64,000 nucleotides of DNA from the NCBI GenBank assembly GCA_026393985.1, contig JAPKZB010000093.1, positions 58,350-122,349 of the forward strand. The letters run 5' to 3'. The notes beneath the pieces are model-generated. The model was not told where the DNA came from and searched no databases. It worked only from the letters and a program-made list of their open reading frames with translations. This document shows, one piece after another, positions 52,878-61,925 of this stretch. The translations under genes were made by a program, and so were the position numbers. Source of the stretch: Acidobacteriota bacterium (GTDB taxonomy: Bacteria > Acidobacteriota > Terriglobia > Bryobacterales > Bryobacteraceae). Each line of letters starts with the position of its first letter. Positions within the stretch are counted from its first letter, which is position 1.

Positions 52878-53995
52878 TCCTTTACCTCCATGGTTCGTAT
52901 CGCATCCCAATCGAGCTCGACGCCCAGCCCCGCGCCGGGCGGCGGCGTGAGCCAGCCCTGCGCAATCATCCCGGCGCCCGTGATGATGTCGCGCTCGTAG
53001 CGCAGGGGACCAAAGGTTTCAATCGGGTAGGGCAGTTCCGGCAGCGCGACGGCCAGATGGGCGCAGGCCGCCGTGGCGATGCCCATTTCGGCCTGGCTCC
53101 CCAGGATGCACGGCACGCCGACGGCGGCGGCCAGCGCGAAGATTTCGGCGGCGGAGCGGAGGCCGCCGGCTTCGGTCACGTAGACGTTCCAGACATCGGC
53201 CGCTTCGGCGCGGGCCAGTTCATAGGCATCGCGCAGGGTATGGCAGCTTTCGTCGGCCATCACCGGCAGACCGGTCTGGAGCCGCAGGGCGCGCAGGCCT
53301 TCGAGATGGCGGCGGCCGAGCGGCTGTTCGAACCAAGCCACGGGCGCGGCGTCGGCGAGGGTGCGCATGGCGCGGACGGCTTCGGGCACCGTGCGCCAGG
53401 CCATATTGGCATCAAGACGCAGCGGCACATCGACGGCGCGGGCGACGGCGGTAACGGCCGCGAGGTCGGCGGCCAGCTCGCGGCCCACCTTCAGCTTGAT
53501 GGCTTGAAAGCCGGCCGCGCGGCCGGCTGCCGCATCGGCGGCCATCTCGTCGGGGGACTTCTGATAGATGCCCCAGGCGAGCGCGGCCCGGTCGCGGCGG
53601 CGGCCGCCGAGCAGCGCCCAGACGGGGACGCCGAAGTGGCGGCCGGTGGCGTCGAGCAGGGCCATTTCGAAGGCGGCGCGCAGGTAAGGCGCGCTCAACT
53701 CGCCGCCGAGCACGCGGTCGACTTCGGCGAGCACGGTGGGGATGGCCAGGGCATCCAGGCCGGTGATGGCGGGCGCGATCAGCTTCCGCGCGGCGTGGCA
53801 GAGCGAGTGGCCGATGCGCGGGAAGGTGATGGAGATTTCGCCGAGGCCTTCGACGCCGTCTTCGGTGAGCAGGCGCACGACGCCGAACTCGGAAGCCGTG
53901 ACGGGGTCGGCCAGATTCAAGCCGGAGCGAACGGCCTCCTTGCGCGGCGCGCGGATGGCGAAGACGTCCACCTGCCGGATCCGCGACCCGCTCAC
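52874..53995 (-). CDS. Mandelate racemase/muconate lactonizing enzyme family protein
   Basis: A 373-residue enolase-superfamily protein. The capping domain is followed by the barrel with the KxK base motif (FQAIKLKVGRELAADLAAV), metal ligands at PLRLDANMAW, WFEQPLGRRH and LPVMADESCHT, and a final CILGSQAEMGIATAA. It dehydrates or racemises a carboxylate substrate, possibly a sugar acid or dipeptide; the motif set alone does not fix it. It overlaps the acetamidase gene before it and the amidohydrolase after it by 4 bp each. Confidence 0.92.
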   Translation of the reverse strand: MSGSRIRQVDVFAIRAPRKEAVRSGLNLADPVTASEFGVVRLLTEDGVEGLGEISITFPRIGHSLCHAARKLIAPAITGLDALAIPTVLAEVDRVLGGELSAPYLRAAFEMALLDATGRHFGVPVWALLGGRRRDRAALAWGIYQKSPDEMAADAAAGRAAGFQAIKLKVGRELAADLAAVTAVARAVDVPLRLDANMAWRTVPEAVRAMRTLADAAPVAWFEQPLGRRHLEGLRALRLQTGLPVMADESCHTLRDAYELARAEAADVWNVYVTEAGGLRSAAEIFALAAAVGVPCILGSQAEMGIATAACAHLAVALPELPYPIETFGPLRYERDIITGAGMIAQGWLTPPPGAGLGVELDWDAIRTMEVKE

Positions 53996-54870
53996 AGGTA
54001 CCTCTTGGCGACCTTGGCGGCCACGGCGCCGGACTGGTAGTAGCCTACCGAGATCCGGCCCGTGTGGGTGAGCAGATCATAGGCTTTCCAGCGGTTCCAG
54101 CCGTAGTCCTGCTCCATCCAGAGAATCAGCCAGGCGTAGGCCTGGGCGATGCCGCGTTCGAGCGGCGCGGCCGAGGAGATGCAGACGATCTCGTCCGCTG
54201 TTTCGAGGCGCGGGCCGGGAATGGTCCAGCCCTTCCGGACATCGACGGTGATGTCGGTTTCGGCCGGCATCTCCAGGCCCGAGGCGGAGAGTTCACGGTG
54301 GCCCATGGCGGCGTGGGCGTCACCGAGATAGAGCAGGGCGCCGGGGACGAACACGGGCAGATACAGCGTGGCGCCTTCGGCCACTTCGACGATGTCCATG
54401 TTGCCGCCGTGGGGGCCGGCGGGGTTGGTGGTGGGCGCGCCCCAGTCGGGCGCGGTGCCGATGCAGCCGAGCATAGGCCGGTAGGGGATCTTGGCGTGGG
54501 CGCTCCAGTGGATAACGCCGTCGGAGATTTCGCAGACGTGGGTGCCGGGCGGGCAGTCCGTGCCGAGCCACTCGGCGAGCATTTTGGGGTCGGAGGTGCG
54601 CGTGAAGCACTGGCCCAGGGTGGGGTGGATGCGATGAATCGTGACCGCGAGGGTATCGCCTTTCTCGGCGCCTTCGACGTAGATCGGACCGGTGGTGGGG
54701 TTCGAGTACGGCATGGTGGCTTTGTTTCGCACGTCGGCTTCGGTGCGAATCTGGCCGGAGAAGGCGTCCTGGCTCTCGACGCGGATGCGGGCGCCAGCCG
54801 GGACGCGCAGGCGGGGCTCATCGAGCCGGTTGAACTCGTAGCAGAGTCGGCCGAGCGGAAGATGTTCCAT
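53992..54870 (-). CDS. Acetamidase/formamidase family protein
   Basis: A 292-residue FmdA/AmdA-type protein. Family marks are NPTTGPIYVEGAEKGDTLAV, AGPHGGNMDIVEVAEGATLY, LPVFVPGALLYLGDAHAAMG and VCISSAAPLERGIAQAYAWL. Family members hydrolyse short amides to ammonia and a carboxylate. It lies 2 bp after the DUF1080 gene and overlaps the enolase-superfamily gene, so amide release and carboxylate processing look coupled. Confidence 0.92.
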   Translation of the reverse strand: MEHLPLGRLCYEFNRLDEPRLRVPAGARIRVESQDAFSGQIRTEADVRNKATMPYSNPTTGPIYVEGAEKGDTLAVTIHRIHPTLGQCFTRTSDPKMLAEWLGTDCPPGTHVCEISDGVIHWSAHAKIPYRPMLGCIGTAPDWGAPTTNPAGPHGGNMDIVEVAEGATLYLPVFVPGALLYLGDAHAAMGHRELSASGLEMPAETDITVDVRKGWTIPGPRLETADEIVCISSAAPLERGIAQAYAWLILWMEQDYGWNRWKAYDLLTHTGRISVGYYQSGAVAAKVAKRYL

Positions 54871-54872
54871 GG

Positions 54873-55679
54873 CTATTTCCCGAGCGGACGGATTTTGATA
54901 TTGCGGAACCAGGCCGCGTCGCCGTGGTTTTGGAGGGCCACGGGGCAGAGCTGCTGCGGCTGGTTGGCGAGCGCCTGATAGATGGGCGACTCCTTCGTCC
55001 AGCGGTCGGCGGTTTTGGCCAGCGCCGCCGGGGCGTTCATGTCGCCTTCGGCCACCTTGACGCCGTTCAGCCAGTGTTCGAAGTGCTTGCCTTTGACGAC
55101 CACGCGGGCCTGGTTGAACTCGCCCACGGGCTTCGAGGCCGGCTGCGCGGCGGGAACCATGCCGTAGAGGGCGCCGGCCTGGTAGTAGGCGCCGCGCTGG
55201 GCATCGCGATGGGCGCCGTTGTCGATTACCTGATACTCGAAGCCGACGATGTACTCCTGCGTGCCGGTGGCGCGGGTGCCGTTGCGCTTGCGGGCGGAGT
55301 CGTTGGCGAGGTCTTCAAACTTTTTGTACTCCTTCATGCGGCGCTCGTCGAGCCAGAAGCGGTCCTGAATGCGATACTTCAACCCGCTGTTGCCGCCGGG
55401 GGAAACCTTCCATTCAAAGGCCAGTTCGAAGTCGCCGAATTTGGCCGCGGTGAACAGATCCTCTCGCAGCTTCGGATGGGGAACCGCCTTCAGGCAGCCG
55501 TCTTCAATCGTCCAGGAGTCGCCCGGCGGGGTCTGCTGGCGAAGGTCGTTCCACCCCTTCATCGACTTGCCGTCGAAGAGCAGCTTCCAGCCGGCGGCTT
55601 TTTCTTCGGCAGTGAGCGTGTTGGGGTCCGCCGCGCCGAGGGCGGCGGCAAAAAGGGCAGCTAGATATACGGTCCGCAT
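54873..55679 (-). CDS. Secreted DUF1080 protein (3-keto-disaccharide hydrolase-like)
   Basis: A 268-residue protein with signal peptide MRTVYLAALFAAALGAA. The DUF1080 jelly-roll shows GWKLLFDGKSMKGWNDL, DSWTIEDGCLKAV, FELAFEWKVSPGGNSGLKYR and EFNQARVVVKGKHFEHWLNG. Members have been linked to 3-keto-glucoside hydrolysis and to glycan binding. The start at 55679 gives the signal peptide; the longer frame upstream is noise from the opposite strand. It is the first gene of the 52-55.7 kb unit and is divergent from the esterase across 21 bp. Confidence 0.9.
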   Translation of the reverse strand: MRTVYLAALFAAALGAADPNTLTAEEKAAGWKLLFDGKSMKGWNDLRQQTPPGDSWTIEDGCLKAVPHPKLREDLFTAAKFGDFELAFEWKVSPGGNSGLKYRIQDRFWLDERRMKEYKKFEDLANDSARKRNGTRATGTQEYIVGFEYQVIDNGAHRDAQRGAYYQAGALYGMVPAAQPASKPVGEFNQARVVVKGKHFEHWLNGVKVAEGDMNAPAALAKTADRWTKESPIYQALANQPQQLCPVALQNHGDAAWFRNIKIRPLGK

Positions 55680-55685
55680 TGCCTT

Positions 55686-55692
55686 TACACTA
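55686..55692. promoter_or_regulatory. Overlapping divergent -10 elements between DUF1080 and esterase genes
   Basis: In a 21-bp gap, plus-strand TACACT (55686-55691) stands 9 nt before ATG 55701. Minus-strand TAGTGT (55692-55687) stands 7 nt before ATG 55679. Both hexamers use the same bases, so the two transcripts would compete for polymerase. Confidence 0.55.
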
Positions 55693-55700
55693 GCAAAACC

Positions 55701-56570
55701 ATGCTTCGTGCTCTGGCTCTGCTTCTCGCCGCCCTGCCGCTGGCCGCCCAGTATCCGCCTGTCCTGCCGGGCTCGCAGGAGGAGGTCTACAAGACGGTGG
55801 GGGAGACGCGGCTGCGGCTCTGGATCTTCTCCCCGGAACCGGCCGCCAACGCGCAGCCGCGACCGGCCATCGTGTTCTTTTTCGGCGGCGGCTGGTCGAG
55901 CGGTACGCCGGGGCAATTCGCGCCGCACGCCAAGCTGCTGCGGGCTCGCGGCATGGTGGCCATTCTGGCTGACTACCGCGTCGCCACGCGCCACCAGGTG
56001 AAGGCGGACGCGTGCGTGCGCGATGCCAAGTCGGCCCTGCGCTACGTCCGCGCGAACGCGCGGCGGCTCGGCATCGACCCGAACCGGATTGCGGCCGGTG
56101 GCGGCTCGGCGGGCGGCCACCTGGCCGCCGCGACGGCCGCGGTCCGCGGCTTTGAGGAGCCGGGCGAGGATCTCGCCGTCAGCTCGCAGCCCAACGCCCT
56201 CGTGCTGTTCAACCCGGTGCTGGTGCTTGGCGCGGTGGCCGGGGCGGAGCTGCCCCAGGATCCCATCCGGCTCGACGCCAAACGCTTCGGCGTGCCGCCG
56301 GCGGAGCTTTCGCCCTACCACCAACTGCAGCGCAACGGCCCGCCCACCCTCATCTTCCACGGCGAGGCGGACACCACGGTGTCGATCGCCTCCATCGAAC
56401 TCTACCGCGAACGCGCCGTTTCCCTCGGCATCGCCTGCGAACTGGTTCGCTATCCCGGCCAGACCCACGGCTTCTTCAACTACGGTCGCGGCAACAATGA
56501 GTTCTTCGAAAAGACGACGGCGCGGATGGTGGCCTTCCTCGACCAGCTTGGCTATTTGGCCGGCGCCTGA
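55701..56570 (+). CDS. Secreted alpha/beta hydrolase (BD-FAE/esterase type)
   Basis: A 289-residue esterase with a signal peptide (MLRALALLLAALPLAAQ). The HGG-like oxyanion segment is FFFGGGWSSGTPGQF, the nucleophile Ser136 is in GGGSAGGHLAAAT, and the C-terminal GQTHGFFNYG carries the catalytic His. HGEADTTVSI gives the Asp region. The family includes feruloyl and acetyl-xylan esterases; the substrate is unknown. Codons end mostly in C, unlike the left-hand genes. It overlaps the convergent oxidoreductase gene by 19 bp. Confidence 0.9.
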   Translation: MLRALALLLAALPLAAQYPPVLPGSQEEVYKTVGETRLRLWIFSPEPAANAQPRPAIVFFFGGGWSSGTPGQFAPHAKLLRARGMVAILADYRVATRHQVKADACVRDAKSALRYVRANARRLGIDPNRIAAGGGSAGGHLAAATAAVRGFEEPGEDLAVSSQPNALVLFNPVLVLGAVAGAELPQDPIRLDAKRFGVPPAELSPYHQLQRNGPPTLIFHGEADTTVSIASIELYRERAVSLGIACELVRYPGQTHGFFNYGRGNNEFFEKTTARMVAFLDQLGYLAGA

Positions 56571-58195
56571 TAGGCGAGCACCTGGCCGTCTTTCTCAAGC
56601 TGGCTGCGCAGTTCGGCGTACGGCACGTCCTGCACGGCGATACCCCGGTCGATCGCCATCACGGCCGCCGTCGCCGCCGACTGGCCCAGAATCATGAACA
56701 CCGGCTCCATGCGGATGGAGCCGTAGGCGATGTGCGAACTCGATAGACACACCGGCACGAGCAGGTTCTCCACCTGCTCCTTCTTCGGCACGAGCGAGCC
56801 GTAGGCGATCTGGTACGGCCCGTTCGTGCTGACGCCGATGTCGCCTTCGTTCTGCACATAGCCTTCGGGTGTGATGTAGCGCTGGATGTTGTGCGAGTCG
56901 ATGCCATAGGAACCCATGCCGATGGGCTCGGGCGTGGGCCGCTGCTTGGTCAGTTCGCTGGCGGTCATGACGAAGCGGCCGATCATGCGCCGGGCCTCGC
57001 GGATGTACATCTGATGGGGCCAGTGGCCCGTCGTCTTGAACTCGTCCTTGGCGAGGCCCCAGCGGCTCATCGCCTCGCGGACGGCGGCGGGCACGCGCGG
57101 GTCGTTGGCGACGAAGTAGAGCCAGCCCTGCTGGTAGCGGACGTGCTCGTCGAAGATCTCCTGCCGGCGGGCGTAGGTGGCTTCCGGATAGTCCCAGTTG
57201 CGGCCGATGTTGTCGCTGCTGAAGGGGCCGTGGTTGTTGGTGTCGGTTTTGGCGTTGGGGATGGCGTCGAACTTCTGGAAGGTCTCGGTCCATCCGGCGT
57301 CGTAGATGCGGGCGAGCAGTTCGTACTCGCGGGGGTCGTAGCCGGCGGGCTTTGGAAAGGGGACGCGGTTCTTTTCTACTTGCGTGAGGCAGAGACGGAA
57401 GCAGTAGGCTTGCACTTTCTTATCGGCCGCGCCGTAGTCGCCCGGCGGTTCGGTGCTGATGCGAGGCAGGACGCCGCTGCGGGGGTCGCCGGGGATGACG
57501 TAGGGGGAGATTTTGGTGGGTAGCACGCCGAAGTGATGGCGGTGGTGGAGGACGCCGGTCTGCACCCCGGCCCACTTTTCGCCGTACTGCTGCATCGACT
57601 CGCGGCCGACGTGATAGCTGACGCCGGCGGCGGCCATCAGGTCGCCTTCGTAGGTGGCGTCGAGGAACATGCGGGCGGCGTAGGTTTTGCCATTGAGCAT
57701 GGTGATGGAGCTTATGCGGCCGCCGGATTTTTTGACGCCGTTCGCGCGGTCGAGCCAGGAGTTGCGAAAGACAGGGATGCGCATCTCCTTGACCCACTCT
57801 TCGTAGACGCGTTCGGCGACGTGGGGCTCGAAGATCCACATGGTGCGGGCCGCCTGATCGAGCGCGACGGTGCCCTGCCCTTTGTTGCCGAACGCAGACT
57901 GCGGCTGCCACTTCCAGGCGGCGGGTTGGGCGTAGTGGCGCCAGACGCGGTGGTAGAACTCACGCGACAGACCGCCGATGACGGCTTTGTTGCCGGAGTC
58001 GGTCCAGCCCAGGCCGCCGGCGGTGAGCCCGCCGAGGTGTTTTTCGGGGCAGACGAGGGCGACCGATTTGCCCATTTTCCTCGTCTGGACGGCGGCGGTG
58101 ATCGCGCCGGAGGTACAACCGTAAATGACGACGTCGTAGGTGGCCGGGAGGGCCGGGGCGGCGGCGAGGAGGACAAGAGCGAGAGTCCGGAACAT
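56552..58195 (-). CDS. Secreted FAD-dependent oxidoreductase
   Basis: A 547-residue flavoprotein with a signal peptide (MFRTLALVLLAAAPALPA), then YDVVIYGCTSGAITAAVQTR as the FAD dinucleotide-binding motif and KHLGGLTAGGLGWTDSGNKA. This matches the PF12831-type FAD-dependent oxidoreductases common in acidobacteria and planctomycetes. MEPVFMILGQSAATAAVMAI is the conserved C-terminal FAD block. The substrate is unknown. TAAAGT ends 6 nt before its start on the minus strand, followed by AGAAGG directly before the ATG. Confidence 0.9.
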   Translation of the reverse strand: MFRTLALVLLAAAPALPATYDVVIYGCTSGAITAAVQTRKMGKSVALVCPEKHLGGLTAGGLGWTDSGNKAVIGGLSREFYHRVWRHYAQPAAWKWQPQSAFGNKGQGTVALDQAARTMWIFEPHVAERVYEEWVKEMRIPVFRNSWLDRANGVKKSGGRISSITMLNGKTYAARMFLDATYEGDLMAAAGVSYHVGRESMQQYGEKWAGVQTGVLHHRHHFGVLPTKISPYVIPGDPRSGVLPRISTEPPGDYGAADKKVQAYCFRLCLTQVEKNRVPFPKPAGYDPREYELLARIYDAGWTETFQKFDAIPNAKTDTNNHGPFSSDNIGRNWDYPEATYARRQEIFDEHVRYQQGWLYFVANDPRVPAAVREAMSRWGLAKDEFKTTGHWPHQMYIREARRMIGRFVMTASELTKQRPTPEPIGMGSYGIDSHNIQRYITPEGYVQNEGDIGVSTNGPYQIAYGSLVPKKEQVENLLVPVCLSSSHIAYGSIRMEPVFMILGQSAATAAVMAIDRGIAVQDVPYAELRSQLEKDGQVLAYQAPAK

Positions 58196-58272
58196 CCTTC
58201 TACTTTAAGATCAACTGCGGGGCAGCACATCGAACCGGCGAAAGTTCGCTAGCCTGGTGGGCGGAGTATTCT

Positions 58273-59748
58273 ATGAGCCTTGAGGTGCTGGTCGATCTCG
58301 TTCATCAGGGCACTGCCGCCTCTTGGGAAGAAGCCAACCAACGATGGTTCGAAGGCCTCTTCGGCGCGGGCTCCGGCCGCTACGCGGAGAAGGCCAGGAA
58401 CGATGTGCAGCTTCGCTCGCCGGAGATGAAGGACGACAAGGGCGTCTCCTACGCCGCGATCATTCACAAAGACAATCCGCGCTCCGGACGCTATCGCGGC
58501 ACCAGCTTTGTTGTTTTCCCCTCGAAGGAGGGCCCCTGTCTCGCCGGTCTCGTCGTCGGCACCGACGGGCTATCTCCCGACGAAGCCATCCTGGGCCGGC
58601 CCGGCCATGCGCGGAAGGCCCGGGCCATCGCCGCCTGGCTGAACGCCGAGTATGGCCGCGGCGAGAGAGTCGCCTGGGCCAAGCAGGATCCCACCCGGAC
58701 CGACGAAGAGCTTCCGGGCGACCTCCTGCACGACTGGCAAGAGCATTGGGATGCCCTCAAGCGTTATGGCAAGGAGGTCTATCTGCTCTTCCGTCCCACG
58801 GCAGACCGCGCGGCTACTCATGCCGCCGTGACCAGTTGTGTCGATCTGCTGTTCGCCGAGCGGGGCCACCAACCGTTGGCCAAATACAGAGACCAGGCGA
58901 AGGCGATGGAAGCCGCGTGGTTCGACCACCTAATGCCGGGCGTTGAAGAGAGCACTGTAGCCGGTCTGCTCGGTCGGCGCCGCTTCGTGATTCTGCAGGG
59001 CCCGCCGGGCACCGGCAAGACACGGTTGGCGGTGAATCTGCTGCGCGGGGTTTACAAAGGCCACGGACAGTCGATTCAGTTCCACGCCAACACCACCTAC
59101 GAATCCTTCGTCGGGGGCCTCGCTCCGCAGCACGCGGGCGATACACTGGGCCTGCGTTTCGCACCCGAACCCGGCTTCCTGATGCGAGCCGCGGCAGCCG
59201 CTCTCGAAGATCCATCGCGCCCCTATCTGCTCCACATCGACGAGATTAATCGCGCCGATCTCGGCAAGGTACTGGGCGAAGGCCTCTTCCTGCTCGAAGC
59301 GCATGCCGACGGGCCCCGCGCCATCGAACTTCCCTACGATTTTGGTCCGCCCTTCCGCCGTCGTCTCCACCTGCCGCCTAATCTCCATCTGCTCGGCACC
59401 ATGAACTCGGCGGACCGCAGTATAGCGCTGGTGGATGCCGCAGTCCGCCGCCGCTTCGCGTTTCTGTCGCTGTGGCCGCGCACGAGCGTGGTCAGCGCGA
59501 ACAGCTGCCCTTTGATGGTCGATGCCTTTACGCGCCTGGTGAGTCTGTTTGTGGAGTTCGCCGGCGATGACCCCCTGCCGCTAGTGCCCGGGCACTCGTA
59601 CTTCCTCGAGGCTGACCCGGCGGAAGCCCCCAGGGCACTGCGAACCAACCTCGCGCCATTGCTTGAGGAGTATCTCGCGCAGGGCTACGTCGGCAGTTTT
59701 GCCGAATCCATGCGGGGCTACCTCCAATGGCTGCAAGCAAAGGCGTAA
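58273..59748 (+). CDS. McrB-like AAA+ GTPase/ATPase of a McrBC-type restriction system
   Basis: A 491-residue protein. The C-terminal half is an McrB-like AAA_5 domain: Walker A GPPGTGKT (243-250), Walker B HIDEINRADLGK (from 321) and the family signature GTMNSADRS (375-383) with AAVRRRF. The first 220 residues do not match E. coli McrB's DNA-binding domain by eye; they contain RYRGTSFVVFPSKEGPCLAG and may read a particular DNA modification, which is inference. McrB proteins form rings that translocate to activate McrC cleavage of modified DNA. GGAG lies 6 nt before the ATG. The next gene, the McrC-like nuclease, overlaps it by 22 bp but carries an in-frame stop. Confidence 0.9.
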   Translation: MSLEVLVDLVHQGTAASWEEANQRWFEGLFGAGSGRYAEKARNDVQLRSPEMKDDKGVSYAAIIHKDNPRSGRYRGTSFVVFPSKEGPCLAGLVVGTDGLSPDEAILGRPGHARKARAIAAWLNAEYGRGERVAWAKQDPTRTDEELPGDLLHDWQEHWDALKRYGKEVYLLFRPTADRAATHAAVTSCVDLLFAERGHQPLAKYRDQAKAMEAAWFDHLMPGVEESTVAGLLGRRRFVILQGPPGTGKTRLAVNLLRGVYKGHGQSIQFHANTTYESFVGGLAPQHAGDTLGLRFAPEPGFLMRAAAAALEDPSRPYLLHIDEINRADLGKVLGEGLFLLEAHADGPRAIELPYDFGPPFRRRLHLPPNLHLLGTMNSADRSIALVDAAVRRRFAFLSLWPRTSVVSANSCPLMVDAFTRLVSLFVEFAGDDPLPLVPGHSYFLEADPAEAPRALRTNLAPLLEEYLAQGYVGSFAESMRGYLQWLQAKA

Positions 59749-61199
59749 GGACCGCTCCGCTCCAAGCCCCGCCCCGGGAGCGGAATCCGTGCATTGAACT
59801 CGCCGACCAATCCCCGCGAGATCTGCCGGCCGCGGCGCTGTTCACCGGAACCGACGCACCTACGGCCGCGCGCCTGGCCGAGCAATTTGCCCGGTTGAAC
59901 GAACCACTCCTGCGCCGGTTCGATGTCCAGCTTGCATCGCGCTTCGACGGCAGCCAGGTGCATCTCAGCTTCCAGGCCGGCAATCAGGTCGGGGCGATTC
60001 CGCTGCTGTCGCCAACGACCGCTCGCCCCGACTTCGGCCTGGTCGTCCAACCGCGTTTTCCATGGGCCGGCATCGGTCCGCTGCTGGCCCACATGGGCTG
60101 GCGCGTGGCGCCCTAACCGCTGCGCCTCCCTCTCCTGCGCCGCTCCGAGCGCCGCGTGCCGCCCTGGGTGCTTTCCTCGATGGTGCTCGTTCGCATGAAG
60201 GCGCTCCTGCAGTCGCTGGCGCGGCGGTTTGAAACCGCCACCGAAGACCTGGCGGCGCCGCGCGGCCAAGTCGACTGGACCGCTTACTCCCGCGCCCGCA
60301 TCCCTTTCGGCCGCTTAACCTCCATTCCGTGCACGTTCCCGGAGTTGCGCGACGATCGCCACCTGCTCTCCGCTATCCGCTACACGGTGGAGCGCCACGC
60401 CCGGTCCCTCGCAGGGCAGCGGATGCGGGGAGGGTTTGTCGGCACGTTGATTGCCCTTGCCGAGGATCTGCTGGCCGCACTCCGCGGAGTTTCCGCGGTG
60501 GCCCCGGCTCCCGGGATGCTCCAGACCTGGAGCCGGCGTCCGTTGCTGCCGCTGCCGTTCCGCGAGGGGCTCCAGGCGATCGATTGGACCGTTGAAGACC
60601 GGGGGCTGGCCGGTTTGAGTGAGCTCGAAGGAATACCCTGGGTGCTGCCCATGGACCGCTTTTTCGAAGCCTGGGTGGAGACGCAGTTCGCCGCGCTGGC
60701 GCGCCGAACCGGAGGAAGACTCCGCAGCGGACGCAAGAACGAAACAGTCGCCGCCCTGCACTGGCAACCCGGCTCTCTCGGCTCGCAGCGCACGCTCGTG
60801 CCGGATCTGATCCTCGAATGGCCCGGGCTGACTCTGATCGTCGACGCCAAGTACAAGCGGCACTTCGAAGATCTGCAGGAGAGCCACTGGCGCTACACCG
60901 CCACCACGTTGCAGGAGGCACACCGGCACGATTTATTGCAAATGCTCGCCTATGCCAACCTCGCGAGAGAGAATCGCGTGATCAGCTGTCTTGCCTATCC
61001 CTGCGCCCGCCCGCTCTGGGAGGACCTCTCACGCCGCGGCCGCATCGTGCAGACCGCCGAGATCCCCAGCGCAGCACGCCCTCTCTCGGTCTGGCTCACC
61101 GCCATGCCCATGGTGGAAGAGGCCGCCGAACTCCTTGCCCCGCTCGAAAGCCAGGTCCTCTCCCTGCTGCGGGAACCACACGGCGCCCCCTACAGCTAA
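59727..61199 (+). pseudogene. McrC-like restriction endonuclease interrupted by an in-frame TAA
   Basis: One continuous frame of 490 codons holds an internal TAA at 60114-60116 (codon 130). The N-terminal part ends GPLLAHMGWRVAP. Directly after the TAA the same frame continues PLRLPLLRRSERRVPPWVLS, clearly coding, through to the C-terminus. The PD-(D/E)xK nuclease site is intact: Asp360 in LVPDLILEW and DAKYK at 373-377. No frameshift is needed. Either the gene is a recent nonsense pseudogene, the TAA is a sequencing error, it is read through, or the 347-residue C-terminal part (GTG 60156 or ATG 60180) is made separately. It overlaps the McrB-like gene by 22 bp. Confidence 0.85.
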
Positions 61200-61865
61200 T
61201 CCCCACGCTTGGCCAGCAAACCATACAACATCGGACGCCGGAACGGGACCGTATATTCAAGCGCCGCGCGCGCCATCCGCAACTGCTCTGCCGTTGACTC
61301 CGCCACCAGCAACCCATCGGCCTCCTCGCGGATCACCGCCCCGCGTGGCCCCACCACCATCGCCCCACCCGGACACCTCTGGTCCGCGCTCGCAAACGCG
61401 ACCCTCCCGCGATAGTTGCACGCTCCCCTTTCTCCGCGCACCGAGCCCACAGCAAAGGACGCGCCCCGGCCGTCCCCGGTGCCGGATCCGCCGCAAATGG
61501 AAAGAGAGCAATCTCACAACCCTGCACCGCCAGCAGCCGCGTCGACTCCGCCACCACGGGTGCCCCGCCGCCGTTACAAAACGGCATCTCGAACAGCGGC
61601 ACATGCGCGTCATGCAAAACATCCCCGGCGTTTTCGAGCATCCCGGCCGCCAGGAAGTCTCCCTCCCTCAACGACATCCGCGCCTATGCCGCCACGGCCG
61701 CCCCGTCCATCCGTTCGGCGCACTTCAAGCGCCGCGCAGCGCCTCGGCCAGCCACGCCACAGGATCACCCACCGGGTGATTGGGCATAAACCCGGTAACG
61801 TTCAACTCCAGCAAGAGCACCAGATCCGCTCCCGCCACCGCGGCCGCGCGCAACACTGCTTGCAT
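61196..61865 (-). pseudogene. Carbon-nitrogen hydrolase (nitrilase family), broken in three frames
   Basis: On the minus strand three blocks of one nitrilase-like protein lie in different frames. The N-terminal block (61865 down to a TGA at 61725) includes LVLLLELNVTGFMPNHPVGD. The middle block (about 61665-61440) includes DFLAAGMLENAGDVLHDAHV and TRLLAVQGCEIALFPFAADP. The C-terminal block (about 61440-61196) includes NYRGRVAFASADQRCPGGAM and reaches the natural end at a TAG. The segment that normally carries the catalytic Lys, between HDAHV and LFEMPF, looks deleted, and the Cys region is scrambled. The gene is dead. Confidence 0.72.
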
Positions 61866-61925
61866 AGTTCGATCTCACGCGTTCCGGCCCCGAACCTGAC
61901 ACAATAAAGGCTCGTCCTATACCCA

